From assembly GCA_046299415.1 (NCBI GenBank), contig JBKBII010000001.1, forward strand, positions 558,001-622,000: 64,000 nt of DNA. The letters are read 5' to 3'. Source of the DNA: JBKBII01 sp046299415. Its GTDB lineage: Bacteria; Pseudomonadota; Gammaproteobacteria; Ectothiorhodospirales; Ectothiorhodospiraceae. The notes beneath the pieces were generated by a model, which saw only the letters and a list, made by a program, of their open reading frames with translations, was not told the DNA's origin and did no database searches. This document shows, piece by piece, positions 55,990 through 64,000 of the stretch. Position numbers and translations under genes: made by a program. Each line of letters begins with the position of its first letter. Position 1 is the stretch's first letter.

Positions 55990-57627
55990 ATGGACGCGCA
56001 AATAATCTTGTTCAAAGGTTTTGACGATCAGCGCCCGGGCACCTCCGGACTGCGTAAGTCGGTGGCCCGTTTCCGCGAAGCTCACTACCTCGAATCCTTC
56101 ACGCAAGCCATCATCGACGCCACCCCCGGCTTCTGCGAGGGCCCACTGTTGCTCGGAGGCGACGGTCGCTACTTCAATCGCGAAGCGATCCAGATCCTGT
56201 GCCGAATCTTCGTCGCCAACCGTGTCCCAAACATTCGCATTGGTCTGCATGGCCTACTTTCGACCCCAGCCGCCAGCCACCTGATCCGCAACGACAAGCT
56301 CGCCGGCGCCATTCTGCTCACCGCTAGCCACAACCCCGGCGGCCCTGATGGCGATTTCGGCGTCAAGTTCAACGTCGCCAGTGGAAGTCCGGCACCAGAG
56401 TCCGTTACCGAAGCCGTCTACCAACGCGCCCGCAGTCTGACCGAATACCGCATCGCGCAAATGCCACACATCGACATCGACCACATCGGCCGGCACACCC
56501 GCGGCGATACCGTGATCGAAGTCATCGACACCGTCACCCCCTACCTCGATTTTCTGGAAGCGATCTTCGACTTCGACGCCATTCGAACGCTCATTCGACG
56601 TGCCGATTTCGACTTCCGTTTCGACGCCATGCATGCAGTCACTGGTGCCTATGCCACACCGCTGTTCGTCGATCGACTCGGCGCCACCGAGCACAGCCTG
56701 CTTCGCGCCGACCCGCTATCCGACTTTGGCGGGCGCGCACCCGATCCCAGTCCGGAGCACGCCGCGGACCTGATGCGCCTGATGTTTAGCAAGCACGCAC
56801 CCGCCTTTGGGGCCGCTTCGGATGGCGATGGCGACCGCAACATGATTCTCGGGCCACATTGCTTCGTCAGCCCGGGCGACTCCCTCGCGATCCTGACGGC
56901 CAACGCCCACCACATCCCGTGGTTCGCCAACGGACTCAAGGGCGTTGCACGCTCGATGCCGACGTCTCGCGCGGTCGATCAAGTCGCTGCGGCCCTTGGC
57001 ATCGAATGCTTCGAAACACCGACCGGCTGGAAATACTTTGGCAACTTGCTCGACGCCGACCGCATTTCCCTATGTGGAGAAGAAAGCTTCGGCACCAGCT
57101 CGGACCACATACGCGAAAAAGACGGCCTGTGGGCGGTCCTTTTCTGGCTCAACCTACTGGCCAAGACCGGGCGCACAGTTCCCGAGATCGTGCGTGACCA
57201 CTGGGCGCGTTTCGGGCGTCACGCCACGCTGCGACTCGATTACGAAGAGATTGAGTCAAGGCGCGCCGGACTTGTCATCGAACGCCTGCGAGAACGTCTG
57301 CCCGCCCTGCCGGGTCAGCGCCTCGCAGACCTCGACATCACCGCCGCCGACGAATTCACCTACCACGACCCGATCGATGGTTCGGTCTCCGAGCACCAGG
57401 GTCTGCGGATCATCTTCGGTGAACGCGGCCGAATCGTTGTACGGCTTTCGGGCACCGGCACTAAGGGCGCCACGCTGCGCATCTATCTCGAAAAACGCGT
57501 CGAGGGCCAAGCCACCAATATCGCAGCTCCAGCGGAAGAGATCCTCACCAATCTAGCGCGAGAAGCGCGCAGCCTGCTCCGCCTAACGGAGATCATCGGC
57601 CGCGACGAGCCCAGCACGACCGTCTGA
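55990..57627 (+). CDS. pgm: Phosphoglucomutase
   Basis: 545 aa. The alpha-D-glucose-type mutase with the eukaryote-like phosphoserine loop TASHNPGGPDGDFG, metal loop ASDGDGDRNM, sugar loop GEESFGTSSDHIREKDGLWA and phosphate loop VRLSGTGTKGATLRIYL. It interconverts glucose-6-phosphate and glucose-1-phosphate, feeding UDP-glucose for the OpgH reaction as well as glycogen or envelope sugars. No low-complexity insert is seen, unlike many proteins here. Confidence 0.97.
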   Translation: MDAQIILFKGFDDQRPGTSGLRKSVARFREAHYLESFTQAIIDATPGFCEGPLLLGGDGRYFNREAIQILCRIFVANRVPNIRIGLHGLLSTPAASHLIRNDKLAGAILLTASHNPGGPDGDFGVKFNVASGSPAPESVTEAVYQRARSLTEYRIAQMPHIDIDHIGRHTRGDTVIEVIDTVTPYLDFLEAIFDFDAIRTLIRRADFDFRFDAMHAVTGAYATPLFVDRLGATEHSLLRADPLSDFGGRAPDPSPEHAADLMRLMFSKHAPAFGAASDGDGDRNMILGPHCFVSPGDSLAILTANAHHIPWFANGLKGVARSMPTSRAVDQVAAALGIECFETPTGWKYFGNLLDADRISLCGEESFGTSSDHIREKDGLWAVLFWLNLLAKTGRTVPEIVRDHWARFGRHATLRLDYEEIESRRAGLVIERLRERLPALPGQRLADLDITAADEFTYHDPIDGSVSEHQGLRIIFGERGRIVVRLSGTGTKGATLRIYLEKRVEGQATNIAAPAEEILTNLAREARSLLRLTEIIGRDEPSTTV

Positions 57628-57782
57628 CGACATCGGCCCTCACCCCTAACGACCGCGCCACGTTGCGGCCAACGCAACGGCCAGCGTCGCCGTCACGCCG
57701 AATGACACGCCTGATACATGGCTGTGCAGGCGCTGCACTGCATCCCTGTCACGGCACCACCCGATTGATCTTCTGACCAGCG

Positions 57783-58541
57783 CTACTTTGCGGCTCGTGC
57801 AACGATCGCCGCATACGCATCCGGGTCGATGCGCTCGCGCAAATCGACAAAAGAGCCGCTGGATCGCCCGCGTAACCACGCCAGCGCATCAAAAATCGCC
57901 GCAGCCGCAGCGCGAGGCGTCTGTACCCGCCCTGCAGCAGCGGCTTTGCGTAATTCAGCGATCGCGGGGAACGCCTCAACATCCACATCGTGCAGCAAAT
58001 GCGCCAGCATCGGTGTATCGATCAAGCCCGGCGCCAACGCACAGCAATGCGTCTGCGGCCATTCCTGCGCATACAGGCGCATCAACGCGTTCAGGGCTGC
58101 CTTGCTCATCGCATAGCCGTTCCAGCCACGACTCATCAACACCGCTGCGCCCGATGACATCGCGATCACCTGACGAACCGGCGTTCCGCGACGATGCAAA
58201 GCATCAAGAACCGCCTTGCCCGACCACACGTTGATGTCAAAAACCGCCTTGATCTCATCGATCGACGCCTCGACCATCGGCTCGATCTGCCCCAGTCGGC
58301 CTGCATTCAAAATCACCAGATCGAGCTCGCGCTCGGCGCCGAGCAGCTGCTCAAGCGTCCCTGGAACCGCAGAAAAATCCGTCAGATCGACCGCACCCTC
58401 GCGCACGCCAGCGATCGCAGACTCACGCCGCGCCATCCCCAACACCCGCGCGCCGCGCGCGACAGCCTCCTCGGCGAGGCCGCGACCGAGACCCGACGAA
58501 TGCCCAGTAATCAGCACCGTACGCGGAGATTGATCGTCCAT
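57783..58541 (-). CDS. Short-chain dehydrogenase/reductase
   Basis: 252 aa from ATG 58541 (GAGG upstream). Classical SDR: cofactor loop TGHSSGLGRG, NAG motif VILNAGRLG, catalytic Ser (MSSGAAV) and YAMSKAALN (Tyr/Lys). It lies convergent to pgm and alone. The TGxxxGxG start and a basic residue after beta-2 (ARRES) suggest NADPH. The substrate is unknown. Confidence 0.92.
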   Translation of the reverse strand: MDDQSPRTVLITGHSSGLGRGLAEEAVARGARVLGMARRESAIAGVREGAVDLTDFSAVPGTLEQLLGAERELDLVILNAGRLGQIEPMVEASIDEIKAVFDINVWSGKAVLDALHRRGTPVRQVIAMSSGAAVLMSRGWNGYAMSKAALNALMRLYAQEWPQTHCCALAPGLIDTPMLAHLLHDVDVEAFPAIAELRKAAAAGRVQTPRAAAAAIFDALAWLRGRSSGSFVDLRERIDPDAYAAIVARAAK

Positions 58542-59207
58542 CCGTCACCTCATTCAGGCGTGTTGCGGCAGTGAAAATGACCCTGCACGAGTCAAACTGT
58601 GATTGACGTCCGCGCGGCCGACCGTTGCTCCGAGAACACGCCAAATCACATTGCGACAAAGGCACCCCTACGCTCAGCAGTGCCCGCGTCCGCGCAGAAC
58701 CGCACACACGGTCTCGGTCGCTACGCTCCGGACATTTCTCGCAGGCGCACAGTCGCGGCTCTCCTCAGCGCCTCCCTGACACTAAACGGCAGCGAGCACA
58801 GCCTACGACCGACCCCGGATGATCCGTGAGAAACGCCCTGCATCACCTCACGACGTCCGCCGCTCGGGCCTGTCTCGCCGCACTTTCGCGACGAACAAAG
58901 CGAGTTTTCGCGGGCGATCAGGACGAGCATGGCGTCACGCAGATCCAGTCCAGGACGGATCGACCACACCCAAAATAATCGACCCGTCCGCGTCCGCATG
59001 ACATTCGAAACGCCGCGACTACGCGCGTGAATGCGCGAGCCGCCCATCGATGCAAACGGAATCCTGATCGAGCGCCCAAGAGACCCCCAGTAAAACGTTG
59101 TCAAGCCAACACGCACTGACCGACTCGACCATCGCGCTAAAGCCGCCGACGCCACTCGACTCATCGCAGCCCGCGGCTTAAAACCTCCGAGGCTCGACGC
59201 AAATGTT
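58542..59207. other. 666-base gap between SDR and purL genes
   Basis: No credible gene. A minus-strand frame (58721-59230) overlaps the purL end and has no family resemblance. No terminator-like hairpin with T-tract was found after purL. Confidence 0.4.
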
Positions 59208-62200
59208 CTAGCCCACGAACACTCGTGCATTGTCGAACAGCCGCGCCCAAGGGCTACGGCCTGACCCCGTCCTCCAATCCTCCGGATGCCACGAGCACTG
59301 CACCGCCTGAGTGACGCGCTCGGGGTGCGGCATCATGATCAGTACCCGTCCATCAGCCGAAGCAAACCCCGTCGCGCCCTGCGCGGAGCCATTCGGATTC
59401 TGCGGATAACGCTCAGTAGGCAAACCATCCGCCATCACATAGCGCAGCACCGCCGTATCGGCTTGCGTCTGATCACTCCACACTGCCCGACCCTCACCAT
59501 GCGCCACCGCAATCGGCGCGCGCAGCCCCGCCATACCACTCAGCCAAAAACTGCTGCTTGCGCCGACTTCGACCAGCGCGGTGCGGGCCTCGAATCGGCC
59601 CGAGCGGTTATGCCGGAATCGCGGCCAATGCGCCGTCCCCGGAATCAACTCCGCCAACTGCGCGAGCATCTGACAGCCGTTGCACACACCCAAAGAAAAC
59701 GTCTCCGGACGCGCAAAAAAGGCCGCAAACATCGCGCGCAAACGCTCATTGAACAAGATCGTCTTCGCCCAGCCGCCGCCGGCGCCCAGCACATCGCCGT
59801 AGGAAAAACCACCGCAAGCGGCCAGGCCCTGCATCGACGCCAGATCCACACGACCGCTGAGCAAATCGGTCATGGTCACATCGACAGCATCAAATCCCGC
59901 CTGCATGAAAGCATGCGCCATCTCGATCTGACCGTTGACGCCCTGTTCACGCAAAATGGCCACCCGCGGCTTCGTGCCGCGCATAACCCTCGGCGCATCC
60001 GTTGCCGACGCAGATGAGTCCAGCCACCGCGCATTCGGCCGATCGTCGAGGTCGAACGGCACCACGGCATCGAGCCGCGCCAACGGATCCAGTAAAGCTT
60101 CAAACGCCTGATCAGCGCACACCGGGTTGTCGCGCAAACGTGATATCCGATGGCTCGTCTCGGACCACCGCAACAACAAACTGCCCAACGCCACCCGCAT
60201 GGCCTCGCGGTTACCCGTCTTCACCACCACCGCGCCATCATCCCGCAGCGTTGCCACCGGTTCGATCGCCGCTGCAAACCCGGCCGCCCGAGCCCGCTCG
60301 CACCATTCCGCTTCGCGCCCCAAAGCCACCTGCACGACAGCACCGAGCTCCTCATGAAAAGCCCAACGCGCGAGCGCGGAATCGTCGTCACAGCCGTACG
60401 GCGCATGAATCGTCAAGCCGCAACGGGCGGCATACGCCATCTCCAGCAACGTAACCATCACACCGCCGTCGGAGCGATCGTGATAGGCCACGATCACGCC
60501 GTCGCGATGTGCCGCCCGAATCAGGGCCCACGCCGCCCGCAAACGCTCAGGATCATCCAGGTCCGGAGTCTCTCCGCCGAAACCGGCATCGAAGCCGTCG
60601 CCCTCACTCGTGGGACCATCCACCGCAACCTGCTGCAACACCGAGCCACCCAGTCGCATCTGATCCGTCAGACTCAACGCATACAGCGAGCCTGCGTCGA
60701 TCGAGAGCTCGGGCGTCAAATGCCGACGCACATCGGACACCCGCGCAAAGCCCGACACCACCAACGACACCGGTGCGATTTGCTGACGCTCACCGTCCTC
60801 CGCCATCCAGCGTGTACGCATCGACAGCGAATCCTTGCCCACCGGGATGCAAAGCCCCAGGGTCTGGCACAACGTCGACACCGCGGCCACCGTATCGAAC
60901 AGCGCCGCATCCTCACCCGGCGTCCCCGCGGCGGCCATCCAGTTCGCCGACAACTTGATCTCACCCAGGTCTGCAATGTCCGCAGCGGCAAGATTCATGA
61001 TCGTCTCGGCCACCGCAAGGCGACCGGAAGCCGGTGCATCGAGAATCGCCACCGGGCTGCGTTCGCCCATCGCCATTGCCTCACCGGCCATCCCGAAGAG
61101 ATCGGCGCGCGTGATCGCGCAATCCGCCACTGGCACCTGCCACGGCCCCACCATCTGGTCACGCGCGACCAATCCCGTCACACTGCGATCGCCGATGGTA
61201 ATCAGGAACGACTTGCTCGCCACGACTGGCGCCGTCAACACCCGGTCGAGCCAATCGACGAACGAACGCGCACAACCGGGCGCAGGTCGGGCGCGCGACC
61301 GACGCGTATCGGCGCGGGCCAACCGCGGAGTCCGGCCCAGCAACACCGCCATCGGCACGTCGACCACCGGCTCCCCGAGCACGGGATCCTCGACCAGCAA
61401 ATGCGGCGCCTCGGTCACGATTCCGACGGCGGCAAATGGCGCGCGCTCGCGCTCACAAATCGCCGCAAACGCGTCAAAACGATCGGCCGGCACCGCCAGC
61501 ACATAGCGCTCCTGCGCCTCGTTGCACCAGATTTCCATCGGCGAGAGATCGGGCTCCGCGCTGGGAATCCGGCGCAAATTGATCCGCCCACCGCGACCCG
61601 AATCGTTCAACAACTCGGGAATGGCATTCGACAAGCCACCCGCGCCCACATCGTGAATCGACACGATCGGATTCTCGGCACCCATGGCCGTGCAACGATC
61701 GATCACCTCTTGACAGCGACGCTCGATCTCCGGATTACCGCGCTGCACCGACGCAAAATCGAGTGCCTCATCGCTCTCGCCCGACGCCACCGACGACGCC
61801 GCGCCACCACCGAGCCCAATCAACATCGCCGGGCCACCCAGTACCACCACGGCGGCACCGACCGGTATGCATTGTTTATGCACATGCTCGCCGCGCAGCG
61901 AGCCCACACCGCCCGCAATCATGATCGGCTTGTGATAACCAAATCGAACACCACCAACGGTGGCCTCGAGTGTGCGGAAAAACCCGCCCAGAGCGGGTCG
62001 CCCGAACTCATTATTGAACGCAGCCGCCCCCAGCGGCCCATCGCGCATGATCTCCAACGCCGACACGATACGACCGGGGCGTCCGTGATCTTCCTCCCAC
62101 GGGTGCGCCCAATCCGAAATCCGCAAATTCGAAACCGTAAAACCGGTCAAGCCTGCTTTCGGCTTCGACCCCTGTCCGGTCGCGCCCTCATCGCGAATCT

Positions 62201-63197
62201 CCCCACCCGCACCCGTCGCCGCACCCGGAAACGGCGAAATCGCCGTGGGATGGTTATGCGTTTCCACCTTCATCAGGATCGGCAGATCGACCTGCTCGGC
62301 GCGATAAACTCCCTGCGCGTCGGGCATCACCCGGAGCGCTTCATGACCATCGATCACCGATGCGTTATCGCAATACGCCGATCGCACGCCTTCGGGATGA
62401 GCCGCATGGGTCGCCCGAATCATCCCAAACAGTGTCGCGTCGTGTTGCACACCATCCAATATCCACGACGCATTGAAAATCTTGTGACGGCAATGCTCGG
62501 AATTGGCCTGCGCAAACATCATCAGCTCAGCATCGCTCGGGTCGCGCCCGAGTTCGGCAAACGCCGTCGCGAGATAGCTCACCTCATCCGCCGACAGCGC
62601 CAAGCCCAAGCGCGTGTTGGCCGCCTGCAACGCCTTCTCTGGCGCGCCCCCCAAACTCACCCGCTGCAAAGGCCGCGGTGCCCCGTGCGAAAACAGCGCC
62701 CGTGCCTGAGTCAGATCCGCGACCGCCGACTCCGTCATCCGATCATGGATCGCGCGTGACACCGCCACTAAGGCGCCCGCCAACAGCGGCGACGAAACCT
62801 CACCATCGGGCGCAGCCAGATCCCATTGCAACACCCGCTCAACCCGAGCCACGGTATCGCCAAAACCGGCATGCTCCAGAATTTCGCTCGCCTTCGACGA
62901 CCACGGGCTGATCGTACCGAACCGCGGCAAAACGAACAGCCGCGCCAACATCGTGCCCGCCAACGGCTGAAACGGCGTCGACTCATCAAGCACGGCACAC
63001 AAAGCCGCCATGCGATCCGCAGACAAGCACTCGACGAGCTCGGGCAAGGGCTCTCGCGTAATACCCGCTGCCGGATCAAGCAAATACAACGCCCGCACCG
63101 CAAGCTGTGGACGAAAACCCAAGGCGGGCGTCAACCGTTCTGCCACCGCATCCAGCGCAAACCGGTCACGCCCCTGCCCGCCAGCAATCACCCACAT
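59208..63197 (-). CDS. purL: Phosphoribosylformylglycinamidine synthase (single-chain)
   Basis: 1329 aa from ATG 63197, preceded by GGGGTG; upstream starts give an unfamiliar N-terminal tail. The four-domain large form of Gram-negative bacteria: N-terminal region, linker, the FGAM synthase core (MVQAN-type QANSEHCRHKIFNASW, KVETHNHPTAISPFPGAATGAGGEIRDEG, VSIHDVGAGGLSNA), and a C-terminal glutaminase with LGVCNGCQML (Cys nucleophile) and MPHPERV (His/Glu). It converts FGAR to FGAM in de novo purine synthesis. The last gene before ssrA, on the opposite strand. Confidence 0.98.
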   Translation of the reverse strand: MWVIAGGQGRDRFALDAVAERLTPALGFRPQLAVRALYLLDPAAGITREPLPELVECLSADRMAALCAVLDESTPFQPLAGTMLARLFVLPRFGTISPWSSKASEILEHAGFGDTVARVERVLQWDLAAPDGEVSSPLLAGALVAVSRAIHDRMTESAVADLTQARALFSHGAPRPLQRVSLGGAPEKALQAANTRLGLALSADEVSYLATAFAELGRDPSDAELMMFAQANSEHCRHKIFNASWILDGVQHDATLFGMIRATHAAHPEGVRSAYCDNASVIDGHEALRVMPDAQGVYRAEQVDLPILMKVETHNHPTAISPFPGAATGAGGEIRDEGATGQGSKPKAGLTGFTVSNLRISDWAHPWEEDHGRPGRIVSALEIMRDGPLGAAAFNNEFGRPALGGFFRTLEATVGGVRFGYHKPIMIAGGVGSLRGEHVHKQCIPVGAAVVVLGGPAMLIGLGGGAASSVASGESDEALDFASVQRGNPEIERRCQEVIDRCTAMGAENPIVSIHDVGAGGLSNAIPELLNDSGRGGRINLRRIPSAEPDLSPMEIWCNEAQERYVLAVPADRFDAFAAICERERAPFAAVGIVTEAPHLLVEDPVLGEPVVDVPMAVLLGRTPRLARADTRRSRARPAPGCARSFVDWLDRVLTAPVVASKSFLITIGDRSVTGLVARDQMVGPWQVPVADCAITRADLFGMAGEAMAMGERSPVAILDAPASGRLAVAETIMNLAAADIADLGEIKLSANWMAAAGTPGEDAALFDTVAAVSTLCQTLGLCIPVGKDSLSMRTRWMAEDGERQQIAPVSLVVSGFARVSDVRRHLTPELSIDAGSLYALSLTDQMRLGGSVLQQVAVDGPTSEGDGFDAGFGGETPDLDDPERLRAAWALIRAAHRDGVIVAYHDRSDGGVMVTLLEMAYAARCGLTIHAPYGCDDDSALARWAFHEELGAVVQVALGREAEWCERARAAGFAAAIEPVATLRDDGAVVVKTGNREAMRVALGSLLLRWSETSHRISRLRDNPVCADQAFEALLDPLARLDAVVPFDLDDRPNARWLDSSASATDAPRVMRGTKPRVAILREQGVNGQIEMAHAFMQAGFDAVDVTMTDLLSGRVDLASMQGLAACGGFSYGDVLGAGGGWAKTILFNERLRAMFAAFFARPETFSLGVCNGCQMLAQLAELIPGTAHWPRFRHNRSGRFEARTALVEVGASSSFWLSGMAGLRAPIAVAHGEGRAVWSDQTQADTAVLRYVMADGLPTERYPQNPNGSAQGATGFASADGRVLIMMPHPERVTQAVQCSWHPEDWRTGSGRSPWARLFDNARVFVG

Positions 63198-63747
63198 CAC
63201 CACACCCCGCTGATTAACCATTGCGTCGTGACGAGCCAGACCCAATCCTTGAGCCAGCCCGACACGCCCAAAGACCGCTATTCTAAACGCCCAGAGCCAC
63301 ACCGCCCGCTCGTCACGCCACCCCGAGCGACAACAACTCACGCGCGGACCACAGCTTTACCGCACAACGTGGAATGCATCGCTGCGCCAACGAACGCGCC
63401 CTGTGGACACCGGACCCAGCGCCGTTGAGAGGCTCTCATCCTCGATACCCCGGTTTCAACGCACCAACAACGCCCCCGTCTCGCGATCTTCTGCCCCTCG
63501 ATCTTCTGTTCCGCGATCCGCCCTATCGTGATCCCGCCGTTCCGCGATCCCGTGCGCAACGCATCGACGACGGCACCCAAAAACCCGAAACCCGGGCCAA
63601 CAACGATCGATTGAGACCAGGCCCACGACCGACATCCTCAGACGCATCGCCCGCACACCGGACAACCGCCTGATGCAAAACACCTCGAGCAAAACCTTGC
63701 AATCTGCGCGAACGCCCCCAACCTTGCTACAGTATCGTTTCATCAAA
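63198..63747. other. Divergent region, purL / ssrA
   Basis: 550 bases holding the purL and ssrA promoters. It contains the degenerate 15-base repeats listed separately. No PurR-like operator is evident, and no clear -35/-10 pair was found for ssrA. Confidence 0.4.
63484..63559. repeat. Degenerate 15-bp tandem repeat
   Basis: Five units beginning CGATC or TGATC at 63484, 63499, 63514, 63529 and 63545; the first two agree at 11 of 15 bases (CGATCTTCTGYYYCK), later ones drift. The period is 15-16 bases. It lies in the purL-ssrA spacer and no clear protein is encoded by it. Confidence 0.7.
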
Positions 63748-64000
63748 GGGGGCGACCTGGCTTCGACGGGGATCGCAAAACCGGAGGTGCATGCCGAGGA
63801 CGCAATGGCCCTCGTAAAAACCATCGCAAAAATATAGTTGCCAACGACGACAACTACGCACTCGCTGCTTAAAACCCAGTAGGGTGCCGTCCGACCGGAG
63901 CCGTGCTTGTGCGTCCGTCATCGGGCGTCGACTCTCACAAGATCGTGGTGACGCGCTCCCGGCGCCGATCCACTAAAACGAACCGGGATCGCCAGAGGTT
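63748..64000 (+). ncRNA. ssrA: tmRNA (partial, cut by window end)
   Basis: The 5' end GGGGGCGACCTGGCTTCGACGGGG is the conserved tmRNA start. The tag reading frame at 63840-63872 gives ANDDNYALAA-stop, preceded by ATAGTTG as in gammaproteobacterial tmRNA; this tag ends in the usual ALAA degron for ClpXP/ClpAP. The tRNA-like 3' half lies beyond position 64000. tmRNA with SmpB rescues stalled ribosomes. Confidence 0.97.

Noticed and set aside
58721..59230. 169-codon minus-strand frame next to purL
   Set aside because: It overlaps the purL end, lacks a ribosome binding site and resembles no family.
60150..62759. 869-codon open frame opposite purL
   Set aside because: It is the antisense shadow of purL; long antisense frames are common in GC-rich genes, and the product is Arg/His/Pro-rich without domains.

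Overview
This 64 kb window is a chromosomal segment of a GC-rich gammaproteobacterium. The evidence is the tmRNA tag ANDDNYALAA, the genes opgGH, slyX, rsmJ, yajQ, cyaY, a single-chain purL, a yjfLMC-like module, and tRNAs with encoded CCA. I cannot name the species. There is no prophage, integrase, CRISPR array or complete insertion sequence. Many proteins carry long Ser/Thr/Asp/Arg/Pro-rich insertions or N-terminal tails absent from their E. coli relatives, a lineage habit that runs through the whole window.

Layout. Positions 0.6-3.3 kb form a magnesium locus: a 51-codon leader ORF, a structured leader, mgtE and an mgtC/sapB-type gene. Positions 3.5-6.4 kb (minus strand) hold DUF350, DUF1190 and glutathionylspermidine-synthase-like genes. 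Positions 6.8-16.1 kb form an iron region: bfd- and bfr-type genes, then a haem uptake operon (TonB receptor, hmuS, hmuT, hmuU, hmuV) behind a promoter overlapped by a Fur-box-like dyad. Positions 16.4-25.6 kb hold a membrane sulfatase-fold protein divergent from opgG-opgH, plus an FkbM methyltransferase translationally coupled to opgH.

Positions 25.7-36.4 kb group a creatininase-fold protein, a RibD C-terminal-type reductase, a SAM methyltransferase, a GT4 glycosyltransferase, a PTPS/QueD-like protein whose catalytic residues are replaced, an MDR dehydrogenase, a CDP-alcohol phosphatidyltransferase and a YceI protein. I infer a modified GTP-derived (pterin- or pyrimidine-like) glycoside or lipid pathway. 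Positions 36.6-41.2 kb hold an ABC exporter, a phosphohexomutase and two small genes, packed with overlaps. From 42.6 kb on lie housekeeping genes: tRNA-Ser, a BAX-inhibitor-1 family gene, a 2-hydroxyacid dehydrogenase, slyX, rsmJ, yajQ, DUF423, cyaY, tRNA-Arg, DUF1249, pgm, an SDR, purL and ssrA (cut by the window end). Among them are a Rieske-fold protein with no cluster ligands and a decayed sigma-54 activator.

The most interesting items are (1) the mgtE leader ORF, whose residues 2-13 are only proline and acidic residues, the composition of the E. coli MgtL magnesium sensor but here in front of an unrelated transporter family; (2) the 25.7-36.4 kb cluster with its divergent PTPS-like protein; and (3) the ligand-less Rieske protein. 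Functions come from motif recognition by eye; no database search was run.
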